A program made the position numbers and the translations under genes. Below, one piece after another: positions 46,164 to 55,209 of a DNA stretch of 64,000 bases (positions are counted from its first letter, which is position 1; every line of letters starts with the position of its first letter). Origin of the DNA: SZUA-309 sp965215995 (GTDB lineage: Bacteria; Pseudomonadota; Gammaproteobacteria; Pseudomonadales; Azotimanducaceae); assembly GCA_965215995.1 (NCBI GenBank), contig OZ244128.1, positions 2,046,001 to 2,110,000 of the forward strand, given 5' to 3'. A model generated the notes under the pieces. That model ran no database searches. It saw nothing but the letters and a program-made list of their open reading frames with translations, and had not been told where the DNA came from.

Positions 46164-47473
46164 CCGGAGCTGAAGTACGGCGCCTGGATGCGACGGAGCA
46201 CGGCCTCACCACCGAACGGGTCAGTCCCAACGCCATCGATGTGACCGCCAAACTGCAGGAAGCCGGATACGCCGGGTTGATTGTAGGCGGCTGCGTGCGC
46301 GATCTGCTGCTCGGGCACACGCCGAAAGATTTCGACGTCGCCACAAATGCGACGCCGGAAGAGGTGCGCGATCTGTTCAGACGCTCGAGGCTGGTGGGCC
46401 GACGGTTCCGAATCGCACACGTGCGCTACGGCCGGGAACTCATCGAGGTGTCGACATTTCGTCGCGCCGTGGCAGACGAAGCGGACGAGCGTTCCCACTC
46501 GGCGGCCGGCATGATCCTCCGGGACAATGTCTACGGCACCCTGGAAGAGGATGCCTTTCGCCGCGACTTCACCATCAATGCGCTCTACTACGATCCGCAG
46601 ACGGAAGAGATCCTCGACTATGTCGGTGGGCTCGAAGATCTGGAATCAGGACACCTCAGATTCATCGGCGACGCGTTGACCCGGGTCCGGGAAGATCCGG
46701 TGCGGGCGCTCAGAGCCATCCGCTTCCAGGCCAAACTCAACTGCGATCTGGATCCGGAGATCTCCGCATGCCTTGCCGAAGCAGCAGAGGCATTGGCCGA
46801 GGTGCCACCTGCCCGGCTCTTTGACGAGATTCAGAAAGTGCTCATGTCGGGTCAGGCAGAGCAGGCGTGGTCCGCACTTGTCGCGACGCCCCTTCGAGCG
46901 GCTCTGTTCCCCGGTTGTGATCCCGATGATCCCCTGATCCCCCGTGCCATGCGCAATACGGACGATCGGATTCGCGTGGACAAACCCGTGACACCGGGCT
47001 TCCTGCTTGCCGTGCTGCTTTGGGCCGACTATCGCGCCAGGGCAAGGGATCTGGCCGAAGAGCTGAAGCCCGCCGACGCCCGAATGCACGCGGCCACTGA
47101 CTGCCTCGCCGAACAGCAGCAGATCATGGCGGTGCCGCGGCGGTTTTCTCAGTTCATCCGCGATGTGTGGCAACTGCAGGACCGTCTGATCGTCCGGCAG
47201 CCTCGCAGCATAGCCCGCCTGGCCGGCCACGCTCGATTCCGAGCCGCCTACGACTTCCTCCTGCTCCGAGCGGAAGCCGGTGACGCCAGCGTGCAGAGCG
47301 AAGATGAAGCCCGGGAAATCGCTGAAGCTGCCGACTGGTGGACGCGCTACCAGGAAGTGGGTGATGCTGAGAGAAAAGTCATGGTAGACGAGCGCCGCGC
47401 CAACGCGCCGAAGAAGAAGCGTCGACGGCGGCGGCGCCGCAAACCGGGCGCAGATGTGGGACAGGAACGCTGA
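46160..47473 (+). CDS. pcnB: poly(A) polymerase I (TTG start)
   Basis: PcnB adds 3' poly(A) tails that mark RNAs for decay. The 437-residue product has GGCVRDLLLGHTPKDFDVATNA, containing the nucleotidyltransferase aspartates near residue 54, RRDFTINALYY and the RNA-binding ALRAIRFQAKL segment. An Arg/Lys-rich C-terminus (KKKRRRRRRRK) resembles that of E. coli. The TTG start overlaps the stop of the upstream regulator (TTGA), implying coupling. folK, which normally follows pcnB, is not here. Confidence 0.95.
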   Translation: MTGAEVRRLDATEHGLTTERVSPNAIDVTAKLQEAGYAGLIVGGCVRDLLLGHTPKDFDVATNATPEEVRDLFRRSRLVGRRFRIAHVRYGRELIEVSTFRRAVADEADERSHSAAGMILRDNVYGTLEEDAFRRDFTINALYYDPQTEEILDYVGGLEDLESGHLRFIGDALTRVREDPVRALRAIRFQAKLNCDLDPEISACLAEAAEALAEVPPARLFDEIQKVLMSGQAEQAWSALVATPLRAALFPGCDPDDPLIPRAMRNTDDRIRVDKPVTPGFLLAVLLWADYRARARDLAEELKPADARMHAATDCLAEQQQIMAVPRRFSQFIRDVWQLQDRLIVRQPRSIARLAGHARFRAAYDFLLLRAEAGDASVQSEDEAREIAEAADWWTRYQEVGDAERKVMVDERRANAPKKKRRRRRRRKPGADVGQER

Positions 47474-47545
47474 CGGCAGCCGGGGCCAAAGAAGCGCGAT
47501 CCGGGCTATGGCAGCTCCTAGAGTTCTGGCAGACTCATACCCTGC

Positions 47546-48259
47546 ATGAACAGCGTTGCCCACGAGCCAGCACCCGTAGATGTAACCGCAGGATCTCGCC
47601 AGCTTATCGCTGGTCGCAAGCTGCCGCGTTACATTGCCGTCGAGGGTCCCATCGGGGTTGGCAAGACCACCCTAGCCAACAAGCTCGCCCAGACGCTTTC
47701 GTACTCACTGGTCAGAGAACCGGCCAGCGAGAACCCGTTCCTCCACCGCTACTATCGTGAAGGGAAGCGCCACGCGCTGCCCACCCAGCTCTTTTTTCTC
47801 TTGCACCGGGCGGAACAGATCGCCGATCTGAGGAATCAGGATCTACTGGCGCCGAACCTGGTGGCAGATTTCCTGATGGAAAAGGATGAGCTCTTCGCGC
47901 GCCTGACGCTGGACGACAACGAGTTCTCTCTCTATCAGCAGATTCAACAGAGCCTGGCCATTGAGCCGCCCAGACCGGATCTGGTCATTTACCTGCAGGC
48001 GCCGGCACAGGTGCTGCTCGCCCGGATTCGTGCGCGCGGCATCGACGCCGAGCGCGAGATCAGTGCCGATTACCTGGAGGCACTGATCGATTCTTACACC
48101 GAGTTCTTCCATTTCTACAATGACGCACCGCTACTGGTGGTGAACGCCACCGAGATCGACCTGGCCAACAACTCAAACCACTTCGATGCGCTGCTCGAGC
48201 AGCTGGTGGCCATGGACGGACCGCGGCAGTATTTCAATCCTCACCCGCAGCTGATTTAG
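47546..48259 (+). CDS. deoxynucleoside kinase (dGK/dAK family)
   Basis: A 237-residue kinase of the deoxynucleoside kinase family, which salvages deoxynucleosides to monophosphates. It has the P-loop VEGPIGVGKTTLANKLA near residue 33, a LVREPASENPFL segment that binds substrate, and the DxxR-like LIYLQA...RIRARG lid region near residue 160. The N-terminus has ~25 extra residues. It occupies the place after pcnB where folK is expected. Its stop codon TAG is the left border of the MITE-like element: TA is the flank and G the first base of the element. Confidence 0.87.
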   Translation: MNSVAHEPAPVDVTAGSRQLIAGRKLPRYIAVEGPIGVGKTTLANKLAQTLSYSLVREPASENPFLHRYYREGKRHALPTQLFFLLHRAEQIADLRNQDLLAPNLVADFLMEKDELFARLTLDDNEFSLYQQIQQSLAIEPPRPDLVIYLQAPAQVLLARIRARGIDAEREISADYLEALIDSYTEFFHFYNDAPLLVVNATEIDLANNSNHFDALLEQLVAMDGPRQYFNPHPQLI

Positions 48260-48520
48260 TGTCCTGAATCGGTAATTCGTTGAATTATGATGTGCCCAGA
48301 AGTCCCAAGAACAAGGCGCACTCCGCCGGTAATGGTGGTTCCATTACCAAGGAGTGCAACGCCGTTATTGGGACTTCTGGGCCACCCGAAGGGCGCATCC
48401 CACGGGGCCTGTGGCGTTGTTGCGCCTCTTGGCAATGGAACCACCATTCCCTGCGAGACGCGCCTAGCCACAGACCCCGTGGGATGCGTCATAACTCAAC
48501 GAATTACCGATTCAGGACAC
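48259..48520. mobile_element. MITE-like element with ~30-bp terminal inverted repeats and TA flanks
   Basis: The left end GTGTCCTGAATCGGTAATTC and the right end are inverted copies over about 33 bp with three mismatches, the outer 25 perfect. Each side is flanked by TA (48257-48258 and 48521-48522), the duplication made by IS630/Tc1-type transposases. The interior (262 bp total) holds two long hairpin arms: GCCCAGAAGTCCCA paired with TGGGACTTCTGGGC on the left, GCATCCCACGGGG paired with CCCCGTGGGATGC on the right. Both share the core AATGGTGGTTCCATT in inverted orientation. No transposase gene. It splits the deoxynucleoside kinase and pgi genes and ends 7 bp before the pgi ATG. Confidence 0.9.
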
Positions 48521-48527
48521 TAGGACC

Positions 48528-50090
48528 ATGGCACCGGAGACTGCCCAACACTGGAAGGCTCTTTCCCGTCTGGCATCCGCCCGCGAGAAGACAGCCGAAC
48601 CCATCGATGAACTGACCCCGCTGACGGTGGAAGCGGCCGGTCTGTATGCAGATCTCACGAAGCAGCAGCTCGATGCCGAGGTAACCGCCGCTCTGATCGG
48701 TCTCGCGGAGGAGATGGATCTGGCGGGCGCCATCGAAGCTCAGTTCACCGGTGTCGCCGTCAACCAGAGTGAAGACCGTCCGGCCCTGCATACAGCACTG
48801 CGGGCAGCACCTGAAGCAGTGCCGGAGGTGGCCCGTGCGGCGTCCGGTGCGGTGAGCGACATGCTCGACCTGGCAGACGCGGTTCGCAGTGGTGCCTGGC
48901 GGGGTGCCACGGGCAAGGCCATCACCGACGTGGTGCACATCGGCATCGGCGGCAGCCATCTGGGCCCGGAGCTGGCCGTGGAAGCGCTCTCCGACAGGGC
49001 TGCCGGTGGTCCGCGCATCCACTTCGTGGCCAACATCGACAGCGACGCCTTGCAGGCTGCTGTCAATGGCCTGAACCCGGAGCGTACGCTGTTCGTCATC
49101 GTCTCCAAGAGCTTCTCGACCCTGGAAACCCGGGTGAACGCTCAGAGCGCAAGAGTCTGGTTCCTCGAGCGCATGGGCAGCCTGGCTGCAATCGCGAGAC
49201 ATTTCGTCGCCATCTCCAGCAATGCCTCCGCGGCAGATGAATTCGGTATTCCAGAAAGCAACGTCTACCCGATGTGGGACTGGGTGGGTGGCAGATACTC
49301 GGTCTGGTCACCCGTTGGTGTTCCACTGGCCATGGCCATCGGACGGGCAGGCTTCAACGAGTTCCTTGCCGGTGGCCGCGCCCTGGATGAGCACTTCAGA
49401 ACCACACAGTTCTCGGAGAACCTGCCGGTCCTCATGGCGTTGGCCGGGATCTGGAATTACAACTTCCTCGGCGTGACCAATCAGGCCGTCCTGCCCTACG
49501 CTGAACGCCTGCGCCTGCTGCCGGACTTTCTGCAGCAGCTGATCATGGAGTCGAACGGCAAGAGCGTGCATCAGGATGGTACCGAGGTGGCCGTGCACAC
49601 CATGCCCATCGTCTGGGGTGGTCGCGGCACAAACGGCCAGCATGCCTTCCATCAGCTGCTGCACCAGGGCACCCGCACCTTCGCCGCAGACTTCATCGTC
49701 ATCGCAGACAACGCGGCAACCGGAGCTGGCAGCGAATTCGCCGAGCACCATCGCTGGCTGAACGCCAATGCCCTGGCCCAGAGTCAGGCCATGCTGCTTG
49801 GCCAGCAATCCGATGATCCGCACAAACGGGTACGCGGTGGGAAATCCACAACGACCCTGGTACTCCCGTTACTGACACCTGCCACACTCGGTGCGTTGAT
49901 CGCGCTCTATGAGCAGATCGTGTTTTGCCAAGGTGTGATCTGGGACATAAACTCGTTTGACCAATGGGGGGTCGAGCTGGGCAAACGTCTGGCGGTACCA
50001 ATCTTCGAGCAGCTCGGCGGCAAGTCAGCACTCGCGCAGGACGCATCGACACGCGCCCTGATCGGTCATCTGACCCGCACCCGGGATTAG
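48528..50090 (+). CDS. pgi: glucose-6-phosphate isomerase
   Basis: Interconverts glucose-6-phosphate and fructose-6-phosphate. The 520-residue product has GIGGSHLGPELAVEA (phosphate site, about residue 145), the signature GRGTNGQHAFHQLLHQG with the catalytic Glu/His region near residue 365, and the C-terminal motif FDQWGVELGKRLA. Slightly shorter than E. coli (549). The only good Shine-Dalgarno, AGGA about 10 nt upstream of the ATG, lies inside the right terminal repeat of the adjoining MITE-like element. Its original upstream region was therefore replaced. acs follows by 38 bp. Confidence 0.96.
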   Translation: MAPETAQHWKALSRLASAREKTAEPIDELTPLTVEAAGLYADLTKQQLDAEVTAALIGLAEEMDLAGAIEAQFTGVAVNQSEDRPALHTALRAAPEAVPEVARAASGAVSDMLDLADAVRSGAWRGATGKAITDVVHIGIGGSHLGPELAVEALSDRAAGGPRIHFVANIDSDALQAAVNGLNPERTLFVIVSKSFSTLETRVNAQSARVWFLERMGSLAAIARHFVAISSNASAADEFGIPESNVYPMWDWVGGRYSVWSPVGVPLAMAIGRAGFNEFLAGGRALDEHFRTTQFSENLPVLMALAGIWNYNFLGVTNQAVLPYAERLRLLPDFLQQLIMESNGKSVHQDGTEVAVHTMPIVWGGRGTNGQHAFHQLLHQGTRTFAADFIVIADNAATGAGSEFAEHHRWLNANALAQSQAMLLGQQSDDPHKRVRGGKSTTTLVLPLLTPATLGALIALYEQIVFCQGVIWDINSFDQWGVELGKRLAVPIFEQLGGKSALAQDASTRALIGHLTRTRD

Positions 50091-50128
50091 CAGCCCGACC
50101 CCAGGCAGTCACTTAGAAGGATCAACCC

Positions 50129-52069
50129 ATGTCTGAAGTCCACGTAGTCCCCGTGCCGGACGCCACGCGCGATCGTTGCTTCATCAACGATGATCAGTAC
50201 ACGGCGATGTACCAACGCTCCATCGACGATCCGGAAGGTTTCTGGGCGGAGCAGGCCGATATCTTCGTGGACTGGTTCGAGAAGTGGTCGGACATTCGCG
50301 AGGCTGACTTGCCCGCGGGCAAGGTGAGCTGGTTCAAGGGCGCAAAGCTCAACATCGCCTACAACTGCATTGATCGGCATCTGGAGACCAGAGCCGAGCA
50401 GACCGCCATCCTCTGGGAAGGGGATGCGGGCGATACCGCTCATATCAGCTATCGTGAACTGCATGGCAAGGTCTGCCAACTTTCGAACGCGTTGAAAGCG
50501 CGTGGTGTGCGGAAAGGCGATCGGGTCTGCATCTACATGCCGATGATCCCGGAAGCCGCTTACGCCATGCTCGCCTGCATGCGGATCGGCGCGATTCACT
50601 CCGTCGTCTTCGGCGGTTTCTCGCCTCAGTCACTCAGAGACCGAATCCTGGATTCCGATTGCCGGGTGCTGATTACCGCGGACGAAGGTGTGCGCGGCGG
50701 CCGCACCGTGCCGCTGAAGGCAAACGCCGAAGAGGCGCTGACCGAGTGCCCGAACGTACACACCGTGCTGACGGTACGTCGCACCGGTGCCGATGTCGCC
50801 TGGAACCCGGCGCGAGACGTCTGGTACCACGAGCTGGTCGACGCCCAGCCGGACAGCTGCGATGCGGAAGTGATGGATGCGGAGGACCCGTCCTTCATCC
50901 TGTACACCTCCGGCTCCACGGGCAAACCGAAGGGCGTGCAGCACGGCACCGCCGGCTACCTGTTGCAGGCAGCCATGACCCACAAGTACGTGTTCGACTA
51001 CCACGACGGTGACATCTACTGGTGCACGGCGGACGTTGGTTGGATCACCGGTCACACCTACATCGTCTACGGTCCGCTCGCCAACGGCGCCACCACACTC
51101 ATGTTCGAGGGCGTGCCCACCTGGCCGGATGCCGGTCGCTGCTGGGAGGTGGTGGACAAACATGGGGTGAACATCTTTTACACCGCTCCCACGGCCATCC
51201 GTCAGCTCATGGGGCAAGGTGATGAGTTCGTCACTCGAGCTTCCCGTTCGTCCCTGCAGTTACTTGGCACCGTCGGCGAGCCCATCAACCCGGAAGCCTG
51301 GGAGTGGTATCACAAGGTCGTCGGTGAGGAGCGCTGCCCAATTGTCGATACCTGGTGGCAGACGGAAACCGGCGGCATCATGATTTCTCCGCTACCGGGT
51401 GCAACCGCGCTGAAACCCGGCAGCGCCACCCGGCCGTTTTTCGGCGTGCAACCGGCGCTCGTCGATGCGGAAGGAAATCTCCTCGACGAGACGGAAGCCT
51501 CCGGCAACCTGGTGATCACCGAGACCTGGCCCGGTCAGATCCGCACCGTCTACGGCGACCACCAGCGTGTGGTTGATACCTACTACAGCACTTACAAAGG
51601 CTTTTACTTCACCGGCGACGGCGCCCGTCGCGACGCGGACGGCTACTACTGGATCACCGGCCGGGTGGATGATGTGATGAACGTTTCCGGCCACCGTATC
51701 GGCACTGCCGAGGTGGAAAGCGCCCTGGTGCTGCACGAGGCCGTGGCGGAAGCGGCCGTGGTCGGTTTCCCGCATGATGTGAAGGGCGAGGGCATCTATG
51801 CCTACGTGACGCTGATGGTCGGTACCAATGTGGATGAACAACAGTTGCGGGAGGAGCTGATCGCCTTGGTGCGCTCCGAGATCGGTCCCTTCGCCAGACC
51901 GGAACACATTCAGTTCGCGCCCGGTCTGCCGAAAACCCGATCAGGCAAGATCATGCGGCGCATCCTGCGCAAGATCGCAGCGGACGATCTGGACAACCTG
52001 GGAGATACTTCCACGCTCGCCGAGCCCGCGGTGGTGGACGACCTGGTGACAAACCGGGCAGGTGCCTGA
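50129..52069 (+). CDS. acs: acetyl-CoA synthetase
   Basis: Acetate + ATP + CoA to acetyl-CoA via acetyl-AMP. The 646-residue product has the AMP-binding loop YTSGSTGKPKGVQHG near residue 260, VDTWWQTETGG (about residue 405), the YYSTYKGFYFTGDGARRD hinge and PKTRSGKIMRRILRK near the C-terminus. The lysine in SGKIMRR is the one known to be acetylated for control in the family. Full length and intact. It follows pgi and converges with the small flavin-barrel gene. Confidence 0.96.
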   Translation: MSEVHVVPVPDATRDRCFINDDQYTAMYQRSIDDPEGFWAEQADIFVDWFEKWSDIREADLPAGKVSWFKGAKLNIAYNCIDRHLETRAEQTAILWEGDAGDTAHISYRELHGKVCQLSNALKARGVRKGDRVCIYMPMIPEAAYAMLACMRIGAIHSVVFGGFSPQSLRDRILDSDCRVLITADEGVRGGRTVPLKANAEEALTECPNVHTVLTVRRTGADVAWNPARDVWYHELVDAQPDSCDAEVMDAEDPSFILYTSGSTGKPKGVQHGTAGYLLQAAMTHKYVFDYHDGDIYWCTADVGWITGHTYIVYGPLANGATTLMFEGVPTWPDAGRCWEVVDKHGVNIFYTAPTAIRQLMGQGDEFVTRASRSSLQLLGTVGEPINPEAWEWYHKVVGEERCPIVDTWWQTETGGIMISPLPGATALKPGSATRPFFGVQPALVDAEGNLLDETEASGNLVITETWPGQIRTVYGDHQRVVDTYYSTYKGFYFTGDGARRDADGYYWITGRVDDVMNVSGHRIGTAEVESALVLHEAVAEAAVVGFPHDVKGEGIYAYVTLMVGTNVDEQQLREELIALVRSEIGPFARPEHIQFAPGLPKTRSGKIMRRILRKIAADDLDNLGDTSTLAEPAVVDDLVTNRAGA

Positions 52070-52087
52070 GGTCTCCGCCCTGCCGCC

Positions 52088-52576
52088 CTATCCACGCAAG
52101 GCGGCGAGCTTGAAGTTGTCCCAGGTCACCCGGGTGTCCGGTGTGAAGACCATCCAGCGACCATTCGAACCCCGTGCTGAGGCAGCGTTCGGTGGTGGAT
52201 CAGCCACCGCCGGCTGGCCATGCCCACCGTTGTACTTGCGACCCATCTGAGCGCGGGCTTCGTCCAGATGCGGATCTGCCGCCTCTGCCGCCGCATCTTC
52301 CAGAACCTCCGCCTTTCCCTGCAGCATCACCGCCTGCAGCTCGGGGAACTTCTCATTCCGATCGACGATGATGCTGCACTCTGGATTGCGTCGCAGATTC
52401 ACGACCTTCTGGCCCCGTCCGTAGATGTAGATCCGGCCGCCCGCCCAGCCGAACCACATGGGGGTCAGGTTGATCCGGCTGCCGGGACCGACGGTGGCGA
52501 TCCGGCAGTTCCAGGTGGTGGTCATGAGCTCTTCGATCTGCTCATCGTCCAGGGCCAACTTTCTCGATAAAGGCAC
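52088..52576 (-). CDS. pyridoxamine 5'-phosphate oxidase-like split-barrel protein
   Basis: A 162-residue protein matching the PNPOx-like split beta-barrel superfamily: a central NCRIATVGPGSRINLTPMWFGW strand pair, then YIYGRGQKVVNLRRNPECSI, the cofactor-binding Arg/Lys segment, and a C-terminal RWMVFTPDTRVTWDN. Members bind FMN, F420 or haem and act as small oxidoreductases; cofactor and substrate are not determinable here. The gene is convergent with acs and lies downstream of the pnp terminator. Confidence 0.75.
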   Translation of the reverse strand: MPLSRKLALDDEQIEELMTTTWNCRIATVGPGSRINLTPMWFGWAGGRIYIYGRGQKVVNLRRNPECSIIVDRNEKFPELQAVMLQGKAEVLEDAAAEAADPHLDEARAQMGRKYNGGHGQPAVADPPPNAASARGSNGRWMVFTPDTRVTWDNFKLAALRG

Positions 52577-52635
52577 GTGGTTCTCCTTCCCTTCCTTCTT
52601 CCCGAAATCACGGCCCTTATCCTAACCCGGAAATG

Positions 52636-52657
52636 AAAACGCGCCCGGAGGCGCGTT
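52636..52657 (-). terminator. terminator after pnp
   Basis: Perfect 8-bp stem AACGCGCC / GGCGCGTT with TCCG loop, followed by TTCATTT on the minus strand, 30 bp past the pnp stop. Confidence 0.82.
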
Positions 52658-52687
52658 CATGGTGCTGGGTGGGAACCCGAGACGGCG

Positions 52688-54787
52688 TCAAGCCGTCTCG
52701 GAGTAGTTTTCCACCTCTTTCATGGAGAGCTTGATCCGACCGCGCTGGTCCACGTCCAGGCAGACCACCTTCACGTCCTGACCTTCCGCCAGGTAGTCGC
52801 TCACGTTCTCCACCCGCTCTTCAGCGATCTGGGAGATGTGCAGCAGACCGTCCTTTCCGGGCAGGATGGTGATGAAGGCGCCGAAGTCGACGATCCGGGC
52901 AACCTTACCCTCATAGATCCTGCCGACTTCCGCTTCCGCCGTGATCTCTTCGATCTTGGCAACCGCGGCCTTCATGCCTTCGCCGTCGGCGGCATAGATG
53001 CGCACACTGCCATCGTCTTCGATGTCGATGTCCGCACCGGTCTCTTCGACGATGCTGCGGATGGTAGCGCCGCCCTTACCGATGATGTCGCGGATCTTGT
53101 CCGGATGGACGTTGAGCACACGCATGGCCGGGGCGTTGTCTGAGATCTCGTCACGAGACTCGGCGAGCACCTTGTTCATCTCGCCCAGGATGTGCTGACG
53201 CGCATCCAGCGCCTGGGCCAGGGCGATCTCCATGATCTCCTCGGTGATGCCATCAATCTTGATGTCCATCTGCAGAGCGGTTACGCCTTGAGCGGTACCC
53301 GCCACCTTGAAGTCCATGTCGCCGAGGTGATCCTCGTCGCCGAGGATATCCGTGAGGACGGCGTACTTGTTACCTTCCTTGACGAGGCCCATGGCCACAC
53401 CGGCTACCGGTGCCTTCATGGGCACACCCGCGTCCATCAATGCCAGCGAAGTACCGCAGACACTGGCCATGGAGGAAGATCCGTTCGATTCAGTGATCTC
53501 GGAGACCACCCGCAGCGTGTACGGGAAGTCGTCGACGTTCGGCAGCACGGCGGCGACACCGCGACGGGCAAGACGGCCGTGGCCGATCTCGCGGCGCTTC
53601 GGCCCGCCCATGAAGCCTGCTTCACCGACGCTGTACGGCGGGAAGTTGTAGTGCAGCATGAAGTTGTCTTTGTAGGTGCCTTCCAGAGCGTCGATCATCG
53701 CCGCATCACGCATGGTGCCAAGAGTGGCAACCACGATGGCTTGAGTTTCACCACGGGTGAACAGCGCCGAGCCATGGGTCTTGGGCAGGATGCCCGTTTC
53801 CACGTGGATGGGTCGCACAGTACGAAGATCGCGCCCGTCGATCCGAGGCTCGCCATTGATGACCCGCTGACGGACCAGGTTCTTCTCGACTTTGCCGAAC
53901 GCATCAGCGACGTCGTCCGCACTGTAATCGGCGTCCTCAGCACCAGCGAGCGCTTCGACCACGGACTTCCGCAGATCGCTGACCTTGCCCTGACGCTCCA
54001 TCTTGTCCGTCACCCGATAGGCTTCGCCCAGATCGGCCTTCACCGCGCTCTCGACCTTCTCGGCCAGGCTGGTGTCGGCTTCCGGTGCCTGCCAGTCCCA
54101 GGCCGGCTTGCCCGCTTCCGCGGCCAGGGCCTTGATGGCATCGATGGCGACCTGCATTTCCTGATGGGCGAACAGCACGGCACCCAGCATCTGGTCTTCG
54201 CTCAGCTCTTCCGCCTCGGACTCGACCATGAGGACGGCGGCGTCGGTGCCGGCGACCATCATGTTGAGCTTGGATTCGGCCAGAGCTTCGTAGCCGGGAT
54301 TCAACAGGTAGGTGCCGTCTTTGTAGCCAACCCGTGCGCAACCGATCGGGCCACCGAATGGAATGCCGGATATGGCCAGTGCCGCAGAGGCGCCCAGCAT
54401 GGCCGCCACATCCGGATCCTGATCCTTATCTGCCGACATCACCGTGCAGATCACCTGCACTTCGTTCAGAAAGCCCTTCGGGAAGAGCGGACGAAGCGGC
54501 CGGTCGATGAGCCGGGAGGTTAGTGTTTCCTTCTCGGAGGGCCGACCCTCCCGACGGAAGAAACCACCCGGGATCTTTCCCGCCGCGTAAGTCTTTTCCT
54601 GATAGTTGACGGTCAGTGGAAAAAAGTCCTGACCAGGGCGGGCGGACTTTGCTCCGACCACGGTGCACAGGACGACAGTATCTTCGATGCTGACCAGCAC
54701 CGCGCCTGTTGCCTGCTTGGCGACACGACCGGTCTCCAGGATGACCTTCTGATCGCCCAGTTGGAATTCTTTAGTTATGGGATTCAA
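52688..54787 (-). CDS. pnp: polyribonucleotide nucleotidyltransferase (TTG start)
   Basis: PNPase is a phosphorolytic 3'-5' exoribonuclease and degradosome component. The 699-residue product carries two RNase PH-like cores, then a KH domain (HPDKIRDIIGKGGATIRSI, about residue 555) and an S1 domain (GRIYEGKVARIVDFGAF, about residue 620). Length is near the E. coli 711. It starts with TTG at 54787, GGAG 8 nt upstream. It lies 47 bp downstream of rpsO, the conserved rpsO-pnp pair, and ends at a clear terminator. Confidence 0.97.
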   Translation of the reverse strand: MNPITKEFQLGDQKVILETGRVAKQATGAVLVSIEDTVVLCTVVGAKSARPGQDFFPLTVNYQEKTYAAGKIPGGFFRREGRPSEKETLTSRLIDRPLRPLFPKGFLNEVQVICTVMSADKDQDPDVAAMLGASAALAISGIPFGGPIGCARVGYKDGTYLLNPGYEALAESKLNMMVAGTDAAVLMVESEAEELSEDQMLGAVLFAHQEMQVAIDAIKALAAEAGKPAWDWQAPEADTSLAEKVESAVKADLGEAYRVTDKMERQGKVSDLRKSVVEALAGAEDADYSADDVADAFGKVEKNLVRQRVINGEPRIDGRDLRTVRPIHVETGILPKTHGSALFTRGETQAIVVATLGTMRDAAMIDALEGTYKDNFMLHYNFPPYSVGEAGFMGGPKRREIGHGRLARRGVAAVLPNVDDFPYTLRVVSEITESNGSSSMASVCGTSLALMDAGVPMKAPVAGVAMGLVKEGNKYAVLTDILGDEDHLGDMDFKVAGTAQGVTALQMDIKIDGITEEIMEIALAQALDARQHILGEMNKVLAESRDEISDNAPAMRVLNVHPDKIRDIIGKGGATIRSIVEETGADIDIEDDGSVRIYAADGEGMKAAVAKIEEITAEAEVGRIYEGKVARIVDFGAFITILPGKDGLLHISQIAEERVENVSDYLAEGQDVKVVCLDVDQRGRIKLSMKEVENYSETA

Positions 54788-54834
54788 AATTTATTCTCCA
54801 ATTAGGATTACTCGACGCTGGTGGGCGTTCCCTG

Positions 54835-55104
54835 CTAGCGTCGCAGACCCAGTCGCTTGATGAGATCGCTGTAGCGATTGGCATCTTTCTGCTTCAGGTA
54901 ATCCAGCAATTTGCGTCGCTGATTGACCATACGGATCAGACCACGACGTGAATGATGATCTTTGTTGTGCGCTTTGAAATGTTCCTGCAGCCCGTTGATA
55001 TTGTGGGTCAGCAGCGCAACCTGTACTTCCGGGGACCCGGTGTCCCCCTCTTCTGTTTGATACTCCTTGATGATGTCTGCTTTGCTTGCGGCATTCAGTG
55101 CCAT
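54835..55104 (-). CDS. rpsO: 30S ribosomal protein S15
   Basis: S15 is an early 30S platform assembly protein that binds 16S helices 20-22; in E. coli it represses its own mRNA. From the ATG at 55104 the product is 89 residues, starting MALNAASKADIIKEYQTEEG and containing GLIRMVNQRRKLLDYLKQKD, fully typical. A longer frame from 55158 adds 18 non-family residues and is rejected; GGAG lies 9 nt before the chosen ATG. It lies between truB and pnp. Confidence 0.97.
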   Translation of the reverse strand: MALNAASKADIIKEYQTEEGDTGSPEVQVALLTHNINGLQEHFKAHNKDHHSRRGLIRMVNQRRKLLDYLKQKDANRYSDLIKRLGLRR

Positions 55105-55209
55105 TTTCTCTTTCTCCAATTTAATGTGCGCTACGTTAATCGGGATCACCGTGCACATTTACAGTGACCTCGTGGCGACAGCTTCAGTCTTCTCTACGCT
55201 GCCAACTAC

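Noticed and set aside
48280..48615. Small open frames inside the MITE-like element
   Set aside because: They arise from the palindromic arms, overlap on both strands and resemble no transposase.
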